Assembly (NCBI GenBank): GCA_016802295.1
Contig: JAESIW010000135.1
Span: forward strand, 76,443-140,442
Direction: 5' to 3'
Source: Brachionus rotundiformis
Lineage: Eukaryota > Rotifera > Eurotatoria > Ploima > Brachionidae
DNA: 64,000 bases
Below, piece by piece: positions 46,163 through 58,020 of this stretch. How positions within the stretch are numbered: the first letter of the stretch is position 1; each line of letters begins with the position of its first letter. The notes under the pieces were generated by a model, which did no database searches, had not been told where the DNA came from, and worked only from the letters and a program-made list of their open reading frames with translations. The position numbers and the translations under genes were made by a program.

Positions 46163-47365
46163 ATGAGCCTGAATCAAAATGACTGCATGTTGGTAATTGC
46201 CGAACATTTTGACACCATCAGAGAAAAAATAGACAACCAAATTGATCAATTGTTACAAATACCCAAAAATGAATACGAACTTAACAAAGAACAGATAATG
46301 TTAATAAGAGAAAAATTCATTAGAATCATTCATCATTTTAGAGATTTGTTTATGAATGAGCAGGTCCATTTGCCAGTCGACATTCACCAAAAAGAGACAA
46401 TAAAATCTTTAATCTTCCAAAAAAACTATCTCATTTATCTTCCAAGTCCATACATTGAAGACAACTCCATCGGTAAATTAATTCTGCTTAAACAATTCAT
46501 TAGCTCTAATTTACTTGACATTATTCAGTAATTGAAATTATAAAAAAAACAATTATAAAAACTTTTCTTTTTTTTAAAGAAATTTAATTTTCAATTACAA
46601 AAATTCGGAAAAATTTTTAATCGACCGACTTGATAAAGTAATTCAAAAATATAAAAATGAAAAAATTCTTAATTTTATCAAAAGGAAAAGCTATTTGCAT
46701 TTTATTTGCTCAAGCAATTTGATCCCTTGATTAACCATCATCCAGCTCACGCAAATCGTCAAGACATATGGCTGACTTCAGACCTCACCACAATATCCCA
46801 CATGGAGGATGTAAATTTATGTGACAAAATCGATCTGAGCAATACTCAGATTACATCAGTTGAGCCTAATTGTTTTAGCTCCTTTGAAAATCTGCATACT
46901 CTAAACTTATCTGGCAATTTTCTAACCAGACTAGACTGTGAGCTGAACGGCCTTGTTGCCTTGAAGGTTCTGAATCTGGAACTCAACAACCTGAGTCATC
47001 TTGGCACCGAGCTCTTCAGCGATCTGCACAAACTCAGTAAAGAATAAAGATTAGTTCCAAAATTTACATCATTTGGAATCATTAAATTTGTCACAAAACT
47101 TTTTAATTTCATCTTTGGAAAAAGAGCAGTTTTTTGGTTTGAATAATTTGAAAAAATTAAATTTGGCCAAGATCAGTTTGGACAAAATTTCTTTTCTGTG
47201 CTTTGATGGACTTGGTAATCTAGAAGACTTGGTAATGTCCGAGTGCGATCTCAATTCAAAGCTTGACAAAGATTTTTTCGAAATTGAAGCTACTATGCCT
47301 TGACAACAATAGAATCAAAAAATCGACTTGTTTCCAAATTTGGAAGTGTTCATATGTAAAGATTA
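46163..47365 (+). pseudogene. LRR gene paralogue, degenerate
   Basis: Paralogue of the LRR gene at 31584. Exon 1 46163-46527 (N-terminal domain, intact), microexon 46580-46637, exon 3 from 46691; splice phases 2 and 0 are the same as in the intact gene, and the RQDIWLTSD block corresponds to RHDIWMKD there. The LRRs begin well (LHTLNLSGNFLTRLDCEL) but the frame is broken. About 40 extra bases with a stop occur at 47032-47072, one frameshift near 47280, and another near 47322, after which LRR-like residues continue in a different frame for a short distance. The remaining repeats are missing. Sequencing error at one site cannot be excluded, but three lesions make a pseudogene more likely. Confidence 0.75.
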
Positions 47366-47675
47366 AATTTGATTAAAAAGCAGCCATTCTTAAATGGAAC
47401 ATAGAAAGTTGAATTAATAATTTAAGTCTTTTAATAATGTGAATATTAATTTTTGTTTTTTTGCAAAAATTCGTAGTGCTAAAGCTTTTCTCTAATTTTA
47501 TCTTGAAAGATTTAGATAAATTTTCTTAAGAATTGTGATTAAAAAATGCATTAAATGAAAAATAATTATCTGTTTATTACGCAAGTGCTGATATCTTTAC
47601 AAATCTTGTGACTTGAAAGAAGTTTAAAAAAAAAATATAAAAATTCTAGTATAGTCAAGATTTGTCAAAAATATA
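47366..47675. other. Intergenic, upstream of the lipase-vWA gene
   Basis: AT-rich, 310 bp, nothing recognised; should hold the promoter of the next gene. Confidence 0.5.
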
Positions 47676-49850
47676 ATGATGAGAAATATTAATTTATTGT
47701 TTTTAATATTATATATTAATAAAGTTGAAGTTAATTTTGGCCAAAAAGAACACTTTTTCCGTCTTTTTACCAAAAAAAATGTAATTAGCGAACCAAATCG
47801 TATAACTTTTGATCGTTTAAATGTAACTGTTGAAATAAATAAATTGAAAGATGAAAATTATTTGTGTTGGATCAATAAAAAAGATTGTACCAGTTATTTC
47901 ATTATACATGGATTTAGGGCTAATTCTGAGAAAGACTGGATCATTGAAATGAAAAATGAACTTTTTAAGAAACATGAAAATACTGGTTTAATAAACGTGT
48001 TTGTTTTAAATTGGCCCTCTGGAGGCCTAGATTATGGTTCAATAGTAGAAAATTTAAAAAATACATCTTTTTTTGCAAATGATATTTCCTTGGTTCTGAT
48101 GGCACTTAATTATTTACAATTTGATGACAGATCTTTATATCTACATTGTATTGGTCATAGTCTAGGCGCCCATGTCTGTGGCCTTTTTGGGAAAGAGTTA
48201 TTTAAAAAAAAATCAATAAAACTAAGACGAATTTCCGGTTTAGATCCCGCTGGTCCTTGTTTTGATTACTCTGATATTATTAATAGTTTACAAAAAAATG
48301 ATTCACATTTTGTAGATGTAATTCATACATCTAATTCTCTTGGAAATAGTCAACTTATTGGTCACATTGATTTTTATCCTAATAATGAATCTAATCAGCC
48401 GGGTTGCAATCAAGCTATATGCAACCATGCAAGGGCTCATCAGTATTTTATTGCTTCAATAAACAACTGTGAGTTTAAATCCCATGCATGTCATTCATTC
48501 GATGACTATTTAAATGAAAAATGCCTTAATAACCAGTTTCATTTCATGGGTCTCAAAGTGAGAACAGATATATTAAATCAAAATTTAGGTTTTTATTTAA
48601 AAACTGGTGACGATAAAAGTTATCCTAAATATTGTCCACGGGAATGCACTGTTACTGCTAAAAATGATAGTGGTATTTGTACAACAAAAACATTTTTAAA
48701 AATTTGCAATCGTGGTAAAGATAATGCTGTATGTAATAATGATAATAATGGTAATAAATATAAATGCTGTTTATCCAAAAAAAAAAAAATTTTCCAAAGA
48801 GATTTAACTTTTATAATTGATTCGTCTAGCGCTTCTGGTTTAACACCTAAATCATTTGCTAAATCAATTGAATTTGCTTTGGGTTTAATTGAAGAAGTAG
48901 ATGTTAGTTTAGACAGCACAAGAATTTCAGTTATATCATACTCAAGCTCTAAAGCTGAAATTTTAGCTTATCTAAATGAAACAAAAGATGAAAATGCAAT
49001 TCGAAGAGTACTAAATTCGATAAAATTTGAAAATAGTTCTGTGGAAACAACATCGAAATTGTCTTCTGCTTTAAAAGAAAGCGACAAAGTCTTTAAAAAA
49101 GAAAACGGAATGAGAGAGTTAGAAAGAGGATTTGCCAAGCAGATTATACTCATATCTGGTCAAATCGCTACTCATGTTACTGATGCAATTCAATTGCTTA
49201 AAAGACTAAATTCCAAAGGTTAAATTTTTTAATTTTTTTAACATAAAAATCTTTCTCTTATATTTATTTTAAAAGGAATTGATATAGCTAATGTTGTGAA
49301 CGGATTGGAAGAAAATTTTTGTAATTCAGATGAAAATTCAAAATATTATGATCTTTTTTTTTTGAATAAACAAACTGGAAATAGTTTGAGGTATTTTATT
49401 GAAAGAATTCAAGAACGAATATTAGACGAATCAGCATTTATTCCAACTGAAACCAGCCAGATTAATTTAGATGAATTAGAAATAAAAAAATTCAAATATT
49501 CAAATGTGAATTTGAATTGGAAAGAAATTGGCGTTACTTTGGAAAATGTTAAAGGAGAAAGTAGAATGCTAGCATCATTTGATTCTGATGTTGATATTGA
49601 GAGCGAAAATAATGAATATGAAGATAGGCCACCAAGTGAACAATTTATTACGCAAAGCTTAACAATTCCAGAAAATTCATCAGTTTTATATATTCAAGTA
49701 GTAGGCCTAAAAAGCTCAAATACTATTAGACTGAAAATAGCTGAAAAAAAAACTGCAAATAATCTAGCAAAAATCGTAAAATCAAGCATAGTAATTTTAG
49801 AATTATTGAAAACATTTTTTGTAGTTTTTATCGCAAGAAAATTCACTTAA
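47676..49850 (+). CDS. Secreted lipase fused to a von Willebrand factor A domain
   Basis: Two exons, 47676-49218 and 49276-49850, 57-bp intron; 705 aa. Residues 1-16 are hydrophobic and serve as a signal peptide. Residues 25-310 are a pancreatic-lipase-type alpha/beta hydrolase: oxyanion HGF at 78-80, nucleophile Ser162 in GHSLG, Asp190 in GLDPA, His251 in CNHARAHQYF. Residues 320-365 are a cysteine-rich spacer (7 Cys). A vWA domain follows from about 377 (DLTFIIDSSSASG), with later vWA strands (KQIILISGQI and IDIANVVNG). The MIDAS DxSxS is imperfect, Ala where the second Ser is expected, so metal binding is doubtful. About 100 further residues lead to a hydrophobic C-terminus (IVILELLKTFFVVFIA), maybe a GPI signal or membrane anchor. 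The lipase is probably active; substrate unknown. Codon use is AT-rich, like the surroundings. Confidence 0.88.
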
Positions 49851-50613
49851 AAGAAAATATTTTTTTAAAATGAGAGTAAAATTTTTTTCGATATTAAAAT
49901 TTATAAAAAACAAATTTTACTTATTAAATAAAAATAAAACCATTGGTTTAGGGTTAGGGTTTAATTATTTTTATCCTATGTCACTAAATAAACATTTTTA
50001 CAAGATTTTCTTTTTGTTCTTCGAGGTTGAAGATCTCGTATCGTATATTAATTAAATTTATTGAGATGCTTTTTACTTTAAATCAATTTTACTTGCATCA
50101 CAATCACACTCTCTCTCTATGTTCTAAATCTATAACCAAAAAGTTTGAAATCAATATGTCGGCTTCTTCTCTTTTCTTTCGCTTAATAGTTTCGATTTTT
50201 TTAATTGAGTAATAATGTTCAATTTTTTTTTTTTGAAAAAAGCTTCAAAGCATTTGTCAATGATTCAACAGAAAGTGATTCAAAACATATATTTTCATCA
50301 TCGATACGATTATAATCATGATTTTCGTCAATAAGTTTGTCATATAGCCCGAACTGGCTTACTGTCAAATGAATCCGTTCGATTACGAAGAAAGACTTTT
50401 TTCTGTGTCTGACAAAGGAGTAAGATTTATGCTAGTTTCAAATTGATTGCTTGAGCTTGAATTAAAGCTTTCGAAGTCGGCAATTTTTTTGATTAAATAT
50501 AATTAAAATAAAAATTTGTATATTTTATATATTTTATTCGTTAAAAAAACAGCTTTAAATATTAATTTAGAATAATTGCAATAAGCAAACCTTTCTTCTA
50601 ACAACAATATTCC
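49851..50613. other. Intergenic with an interstitial telomere-like motif
   Basis: At about 49948-49964 TTTAGGGTTAGGGTTTA gives two TTAGGG-type units. No gene; short ORFs here carry no motifs. Confidence 0.45.
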
Positions 50614-50920
50614 TTAATCATTAGTCCGACATTGTGTTTCATGATTCTCATAAGCTTTCTTATTTTTATAATTTTTCCCACAATAATAACATTTAAACCC
50701 TATCCTGATTTTTTGTTGCCGAATTTTTTGTAGCATCTTTTCTTGACGTTGATGGAAAAAAAATCCACCACCCGGCAATTGGTCGGTATGCGTAGAGCAT
50801 AAATGCTGTATATATCCAAATTTAGAAGAAATTGATTTGATTTTTATTTAGCAGTCGTTGAAATTACAATAATATTTTAATACTTCTTTTTCGATGTATT
50901 GCAAAAACAGTACTGGTAAA
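50614..50920 (-). pseudogene. C2H2 zinc-finger fragment
   Basis: The minus strand from about 50847 to 50614 is open and encodes FGYIQHLCSTHTDQLPGG, then, after a basic linker, CYYCGKNYKNKKAYENHETQ plus C and a stop. The last unit is a C2H2-like finger with Cys in place of the final His. Just upstream, across an in-frame TAA at 50848-50850, the same frame reads KYYCNFNDC, a plausible first half of the preceding finger. This looks like the 3' end of a zinc-finger gene, broken or with an unseen intron. Not assigned to a known family. Confidence 0.5.
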
Positions 50921-51757
50921 TTTCAAAGTTTTTCTTCGCCAAGATAAATTGTTCACTGTTTGTGTTCCTATTTTGAAACACTGATTCTTATTCAACTTTC
51001 ATTTTATTCAGAATATCTTGATTGATCATGTTTTTTTTCTCTTTTAAAAATTGATGAAAGTAATGCTCTGCACTGTAAACGATTCAATGACAACAGACAA
51101 TGTCGAGAATTGCTTAAACAATTGACTTCACATATAACTGAATATCTACATATATGTTATTATCAATTCGATTGTAATAAAATCGGCGATCAAGTCAAGG
51201 ATCAATTGTAAAGAAATCTCGTAAAAAGATTGATGTCTTTTACGTTATTACTTGTTTTGTTTATCTTTTGACTGCTTTGAAATTCATTTATAACAGAACT
51301 TTTTTGCGAATCTCTTGCGTTTGAAAAATTTGGTAATTTTTTAAAAAGATTTTTCTTTTTTGATTTTTATTCACATTAACTCAATACTGAAAAACTATTG
51401 TCTCTTTTATTATTGGGAATTTCTTAGGTGTCTATGAATATGATTTAAATTCAAATTTAAGTTTAATATATCTTTAAAATCTAAAATACCAGACTTGTTT
51501 TTAAGTCAAAGTTTTAAGCCAAAGTCGTGACTTGACTTTTTTTTGGTAAGATAGAAAATAAAAAATGTTTACAAAAATAAAAATGCTTATTAATTAAAAG
51601 GCAAAAATAAAACTAATATATTAATCCCGATCGATTAAATGAATGAAAAATATTAATCCCTTCTCCAAAAAAAATCACATGCTTACTTGACTTGAAAAAA
51701 AAATAAATAAATTTAAGCCATTCACCTGACTTGACTTATGACTTGTGACTTAAAAAC

Positions 51758-51789
<32 letters not shown>

Positions 51790-51832
51790 ATATGAATAAA
51801 CCAGAAAAAAAAATAAATGTTAAATGTTAAAT
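50921..51832. other. Intergenic, unassigned
   Basis: A plus-strand open stretch at about 51042-51211 encodes HCKRFNDNRQCRELLKQL...ICYYQFDCNKIG and ends in a stop; no ATG or match. A (TA)n microsatellite is at about 51766-51789. Confidence 0.35.
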
Positions 51833-52088
51833 TTTTTATGTAATTTTTAATTATTTTTAACATTATACAGCGCATATGAATAAAATGAAAATATTTATCT
51901 CTTTTTACATTTTATTTTTAAATTTTCTAAACAAGAATAGAGACAAAATCAAAAATATCGTTTAAAATAAGTTAATGTGACTCAGGATTAAATTCATTGA
52001 TTGCATGATTAAATTCGTTAATTGCAGGCAAGACCACTAGTTGACAAAACATTCTGAATAAAATATTTAAAAAGACTTTTAAATAAAG
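51833..52088. repeat. 256-bp repeat, copy 1
   Basis: Identical by eye over 256 bp to 54538-54793, from TTTTTATGTAATTTTTAATT to AAAGACTTTTAAATAAAG. It has no clear terminal inverted repeats. It is not itself seen a second time upstream of the gypsy gag gene, so it is not a conventional LTR pair of that element. It may be a solo-LTR-like or SINE-like insertion, or a local duplication. Confidence 0.85.
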
Positions 52089-52643
52089 CCAATAATAAAT
52101 ATATACTGAACGAAAACAGAATATCAAAATAAAGTTTTCACAGTATCAGTTTTTCGATGTAAATATAATGATTTGGTTGATTTGTTTGTAGTAAATTCAT
52201 TAAACCATTTTTAACATTATCTCTCCGGTTAGAAAACATCTTTACATGCTTTGGTTGATATAGACATCAATCATTTTTCTGTGCTAACTTAGAGAGATAA
52301 AAAAAATTTTAAATATATTTAGCAAAAAATATATTTTACAAAGATAAGTTGATCTAGCCTTTGAAAAATAAATCTCAAATGATATTTTCAAGTATTCATT
52401 TAGTAATTTTAACAATTCATCATATCTTAAATTGAGAAAAATGGAGACAAATATAATTTTTAAAACATTAAAAATACTTCGACCAAAGAACTCATAAAAA
52501 TATGAAAATGGGTTTTTTTAAATAAAAAAATATTTTTTTAAAAAATTTATTCTCTTTTTGAATTAATTTAAATGCAGACTTTTATTAAAAAACAAAAATA
52601 AATAAACTGTATTTTTATTTTAAATGTGACACAAAATAAAATC

Positions 52644-52858
52644 TCAGACCTTAGAAACCTTTGCATCTAAGTCAGTTTCTTCTAAATAATTGTTATTTGA
52701 ATCTCTTAAACTTATGAAATCATCATCACCAGGTTTTAGAGGAGATACTGAAATTTTCGACACACAAGTGGATTGCATGGTTCTCAATTTGAATTCAGAT
52801 GGTGTCGGTGGTGTAAGCATAACAAATGATCTAAACAAATACGAATCGTATCGTCGAT
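52644..52858 (-). other. Possible terminal exon of an unidentified gene
   Basis: The minus strand is open from a TTTAG acceptor at 52859-52863 to a stop at 52644, with polar, Ser/Pro/Asp-rich content (FVMLTPPTPSEFKLRT, LKPGDDDFISLRDSNNN). Base composition and the polyadenylation-like A/T sequence after it fit a real 3' exon, but no upstream exon or family could be identified. Confidence 0.35.
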
Positions 52859-53685
52859 CTAAACAAATATTCTTTTTAAATTATCTAAATTTTTAAATAA
52901 CTTTTAATTCATGAATCTGTCTACTAAGACAGAAAGCTTTACTTTCAACTGACTCGGAGTTATAGTTTGAAATGGCAAATCTAGTTTCTAAGGGATGCTA
53001 TTGGAAAGTATCGTTTTACTTCTGGGCTCATTTTGTTTTCTAAATTCTATATCCATATATGGATAGTCTTTGATATTTGACATTTTTTGGTTCACAGTGT
53101 GAATACTGAATATTCATATACTGTTCCCAAGTCTTGTTCACACTCAACAAATATTATCTAGTTAACAAGAGCTGGATTATCGAATCCCTATAATAGGCAG
53201 CTGGATTGCCCCATCAATACTAGTTTTATGCTTCCTTTTAATCTTAAATGGATGTCCCTCTATTGCAATTTTCTAAGTATTTATGTCAATCTTGGAAAAA
53301 TCGATCTCATTGACAATGCAGTGGGTATAGGAGATGAATTCCATCTGTCGAATGCAAAGGATATGGGGCAATATGTGAGGCTTGTGGAAAGTTAAAAGTG
53401 GATCGTTCTTTAATAATTTTATTATATATATTTAAATAAAATAAAGCGACTATTTATAATAATTCGCCCTAATTAATATTTAAGAAACTCAGCATTTAAA
53501 GTTAAGTAATAGAATATAAAAATTCATAAATAATAAATAACAGAAAACATATTGTTTAGTTTGAATAATTATAACCATTATGGGATGTTCCATGAAACAT
53601 GTTTAAATAATTAAAATATTTTAGAAATATATTTGGCTACGTGTCCTATCACATATGCCCCTCGGTCGAAAAATTCGTCCCGAAT
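52859..53685. other. Intergenic or remnant retroelement DNA
   Basis: On the minus strand about 53340-53220 reads EIDFSKIDIN then EGHPFKIKRKHKTSI, faintly like the linker between protease and RT of gypsy elements, with stops. Too degraded to assign. Confidence 0.3.
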
Positions 53686-55400
53686 TTAAAGTTTTGTTTC
53701 TTTGATTGACATTTTAGAATTAACCTTTTCCAATTGGTAAATCATTTTCAGTTTGTCTGATAATGGAATCAAATTATTGGCTTGTCTTGTTCCGTTTCTT
53801 TTGGCTTTTCTTCCAAGCCTTCGACGTAAGCCACAACACATGATAAAGCTCAGAACTATTAAACCTACACTCGTTGATGTAATTATCCAAAATCTTAAGC
53901 TTCTTGACCACTCTGTTATATTACTAACAATATTCTTTATGAAATTTGATGTTTCACTAGAGAAAAAATCATCTTTCGCCGACTGCATAATCATCTTAGC
54001 TTCATTTTGAATAATATATTTGTCGATTTCCTTTTTTAGATCAAGGTTATTTAATATTTCCGGATTATGACTCATATTCAAACTATAATTATATGAATTA
54101 ATGCCAAACCTATATTCATAAACCTGTCTATTTGACTCAAGGAAGTCCACTTTAAGTCCTGTTTTTGAAATTATGATTTTCCCTGACAAAATGCTGAATA
54201 ACCTTGGTTTTATTGAATATGATATTTCCGATTGATCAGTTATAATTCCATTATTTGTAAGGAAACCGTGTCTAGAGTCATTATTTAATTTGAATGTTAT
54301 TTTGATGTGTTTGAAGTTCTTCTCTTGTGTAATGATCTCAAGGTTGTTTACTTTTTGACATTTAGATACAACGAGTTCTCCATTATTATTATAAATGATC
54401 GTATTGTTTTCAATTTTAAGGAAATTCCCTTTATCCTCCCTAAAGTCGTTTATTATGATATTTAACATGATACAGTATTCCTGATGAACCTTCCCAGATA
54501 GTTTATTTATTATTTGAAGAAGGCCATAAGATTTAGATTTTTATGTAATTTTTAATTATTTTTAACATTATACAGCGCATATGAATAAAATGAAAATATT
54601 TATCTCTTTTTACATTTTATTTTTAAATTTTCTAAACAAGAATAGAGACAAAATCAAAAATATCGTTTAAAATAAGTTAATGTGACTCAGGATTAAATTC
54701 ATTGATTGCATGATTAAATTCGTTAATTGCAGGCAAGACCACTAGTTGACAAAACATTCTGAATAAAATATTTAAAAAGACTTTTAAATAAAGTTGATTT
54801 TCAGCAATGGCTACTTTTCCATCAATTCTGAATTTCTTCTTCTCCACGTACCTTAAAGGACATTCGTGAATTATATCAGAGTTCCAAATATACGTCGATT
54901 TGTTAACTTGGCAATAGAGATCTTTCGCTGTGCATTGTTTATTTGCCCTCTCAAAAAGCCTGTCATTTAGAGAGTACCCTCTTATTTGAATTTTAGTTGT
55001 GGAACATTGGTATGAGACATACACTCTTTCCTGTAGCCACTTATATTCAAAATAAGGTTCCCCTTCAAAGTTACAATGCTCCCCGTCGCATATCATTTGA
55101 TTATTGTGACATTTCTTTGATATAACCATGGCCCAGCATTCTTCTTTTGAAATTACCTCATCTGATGTATGTCTGTTCATTGATCTTGCCCCGAAGAACG
55201 ATTTAAAAGTCGTGATTTTCACTTCTTTTTTAGTACACTTAAAACCATAGCCATCCACTAAAAACTTACTCATCCCTAATACGAAATAATTTTTGTATTC
55301 CCTTAATTGTATCTCTTCTAAAGATCTTGCACAATTTCTCGACATTGAGAATCTTGGACTATTTGTATCGATAGTACAGTATTCAAACGAAATTGAGATT
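53686..55400 (-). pseudogene. env-like gene of the gypsy element, interrupted
   Basis: Envelope-like protein, plus-to-minus from about 55400 down. The first part, to 54794, is a cysteine-bearing ectodomain-like stretch. It is cut by the 256-bp repeat at 54538-54793, inside which the frame stops (54677). The second part, 54537-53686, resumes open reading and contains charged/asparagine-rich sequence, a single membrane-spanning segment (about residues 192-213 of the ORF starting at 54468) followed by a basic cytoplasmic tail (CGLRRRLGRKAKR). A surface/transmembrane layout is therefore visible. Several N-glycosylation sites are present. The gene cannot yield one continuous product. Confidence 0.7.
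54538..54793. repeat. 256-bp repeat, copy 2, inserted in env
   Basis: Exact copy of 51833-52088. It lies within the env-like frame, with different flanks from copy 1 on both sides. A short GATTTT occurs at both junctions (about 54535 and 54796), perhaps a target duplication, but the base-exact boundary is ambiguous because of the T-rich edge. Confidence 0.85.
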
Positions 55401-58012
55401 TTTAGAAAAACTTTACTATTAGGCTCTAACGACTCCAGGATAATGTGCTTTTCTTTATACTGCGTTCTTCTTTGGATTTCTTGAGATTTCTCAATGTTTT
55501 GTTTGGCCTTTGGTATTTCGATTTCATTCATGTTTTTTATTTGCATTGCTCTCTTCAATAGCTCTAAGGAATGTTGACTTTCCTTTTCATCTACCCAATT
55601 TTCAAATCCATTTATTTTTCTGCCAAACATGAGTTCATATGGTGTAAAACCTGTACTAGAATGTATTCTTGAGTTGTATGCGAGTTGGATGTAATCAAGC
55701 CATTTATCCTAATCTTTTGCGTTATTTTCGGCGTGTTTTCGTAGACAATTTATGATTGTTTGATTTGCTCTTTCAGTAGCCCCGTTTGTCCTAGGTTGAT
55801 AAGGCGAGGTTGTTAGCCGCTCTGTTCCTGTTAGTTTTAACATATTGTCAACTGTTTCATTCAAAAATTATTTCCCTTGGTCGGAAAGCAGTTGCTTCGA
55901 CGGACCGAAAATTGACACGAATTTAAAATAACAACGAGCAGATTCTTCGCCTGTTATAGATTTAATTGCCATTAAGATCAAAAATTTTGTAAGCGGTTCT
56001 ATAAACACAGCGATGCCTTTATATCCATCTTGTGTTAATGGCAGTCCAAAAACGTAGTCGATTTGCACTTTATCCATTACATCATTGATTGGTAAAGACA
56101 TTGCTGGATGATCCCAAACTGGTACTTTTTGATGCCGTATACAAACCATACAATTTGATATCATAAATTGTGTATCTTGATGCATTCATTTCCAGTAGTA
56201 CTTGTTTTGTAAGTCTTTATAAGTCTTTTCTACTCCAAAGTGATCCAACAGATGCGTTTCTTTATTTAAGCCAGCTCTTTCTTTAATTTTAGGCACTATT
56301 TTCCATTTGAAGTTGTCCATATTTTTTCTATATAAAAGTTTGTCCCCTTGTAATGAGAATTTTTCTTTCTTCTTTTCAATTTTCTTGCACTGCTTCTTGC
56401 TTGAACCTGGTAAATACTTCCCTGTTCTCAAAAAGTGAAGTAAAAATTCATCTTCCCATGGATCGAGTTTTTTTATCGATCTATCTGTATCTAATTCATC
56501 GTCTAACTCTTCGACAACAGCGAATGCTCTACTCAAGGCATCTGCGTTAAGGTGCTTTTTTCCGGCTCGATGTACTATCTCGAAACTATACGTTTGCAGA
56601 CAAATAGCCCATCTTGCTAATCTACCGTTGGCATCCTTTATTTTCATTAGCCAAAGCAAGGCTGAGTGGTCTGTAACTAGACTGAAAATATTTCCGTACA
56701 AGTAAATTCTAAACTTTTTAACAGACCAGACGACGGCCAGACATTCCTTTTCCGTAATTCCATAGTGGATCTCGGCTCCTTTTAAAGGTCTCGATGCGTA
56801 GGCACAGACATACTCACTACCGTTTTCATCTTTTTGGCAAAGAATAGCACCCAGTTGAAGTCTGGATGCGTCAGTGTATAAAATGAATTTTCGTGTTATT
56901 ACTGGTGCTCTTAATACTGGATAAGATGTCAACTTTTCCTTTAAATCTTTAAAAGCTTTTTGACAACTTTCTGTCCATTCCCACTTAACGTCCTTCTTAG
57001 TTAATTTTGTTAACGGTAACGCTAGTTTTGCAAAATCTTTTACAAATTTTCTATAACTGTTGCAAAGACCCAAAAATTGTCTAATATGTTTAACTTTGAT
57101 GGGCACTGGCCAATTTTTAACAGCTTGAATTTTATCAGGGTCCATCATGGTTTTTCCCCCTGAAATTATGTGCCCTAAGACTTTGATGGTATCTTTAAAA
57201 AATTTAAATTTTTTAAAGCTTATCTTCAAATTCGCTTTTTTCAATCTTTCGAATACTCTCCTAAGGGCTTCTAGGTGATTTTTAATATTGTCCGAAAACA
57301 CAATGATATCGTCAATATATACAACTACAGAGTTGATATCTCTAAACACTAACACCATTGATCTGCTAAAGAAGCTAGGTCCATTTTTTAAACCAAACGG
57401 AAGTCGAAGGAATTCATAGTGTCCATCTGGTGTAGTAAAGGCGGTTAAAGCTATAGCCTTTGTTTCCATCATAATTTGCCAATACCCTGATTTTAGATCC
57501 ATTAACGAGAAAATCATCGCGACCCCTAAGCTGTCGATTATGTCCTCAATACGAGGTAATGGGAATGGATCTTGGACAGTGATATTGTTTATCTGTCTAT
57601 AGTCGATACAAAACCTTTTTGATCCATCTGGTTTATTTGTGAGACAGACTGGTGATGCCCAAGGACTAGTAGATGGTTGAATTATTCCTGCGTCTAGCAT
57701 TTTATCTACTTCTTCTTTTATAATTGCTCTTTCTTGATGTGAGACCCTATAAGGCCTCAACCTTATAGGAGTATCGATGGTAGTTTTTATATCAAAAGGT
57801 GGTAAATCACTTGGCTCTTTTAGGTTCTCAAGACTTGTCGCAAATAATTCCTTATTAGATTCCAATAATTCAAGCGCTTCTATATTTTCTTCGTTACTTA
57901 ATAGTTCAAAATTCTCAAATTTGACTTTTTCATTTGGCCGAAAGTCCCATCCATCCAAATCTGATTCGATATCTTCATTATCATTAAGTTGATCTGTCAG
58001 CATTACTTCCAT
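55401..58012 (-). pseudogene. gypsy pol: RT, RNase H and integrase
   Basis: 58012-56186 is open: RT with KPDGSKRFCIDYRQ, LPFGLKNGPSFF and catalytic YIDD, then RNase H (ILYTDASRLQLGAILCQ, TDHSALLWL) and the start of the integrase zinc domain (HLLDHFGVEKTY). The integrase frame then meets stops at 56186 and 55868 and a third near 55710. In between, MISNCMVCIRHQK and the DDE-core segments VQIDYVFGLP and LLSDQG are recognisable. The C-terminal part is in the ORF starting at 55630 (MFGRKINGFENW). RT and RNase H look intact; integrase is not. Confidence 0.9.
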
Positions 58013-58020
58013 TTCGTCTT

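Noticed and set aside
49870..50212. Two 61-codon ORFs after the lipase gene
   Set aside because: Low-complexity AT-rich frames without start context or similarity.
51833..54793. The 256-bp repeats as the two LTRs of the gypsy element
   Set aside because: Both lie on the env side of the coding region; LTRs must flank gag and env, and no copy is seen upstream of gag.
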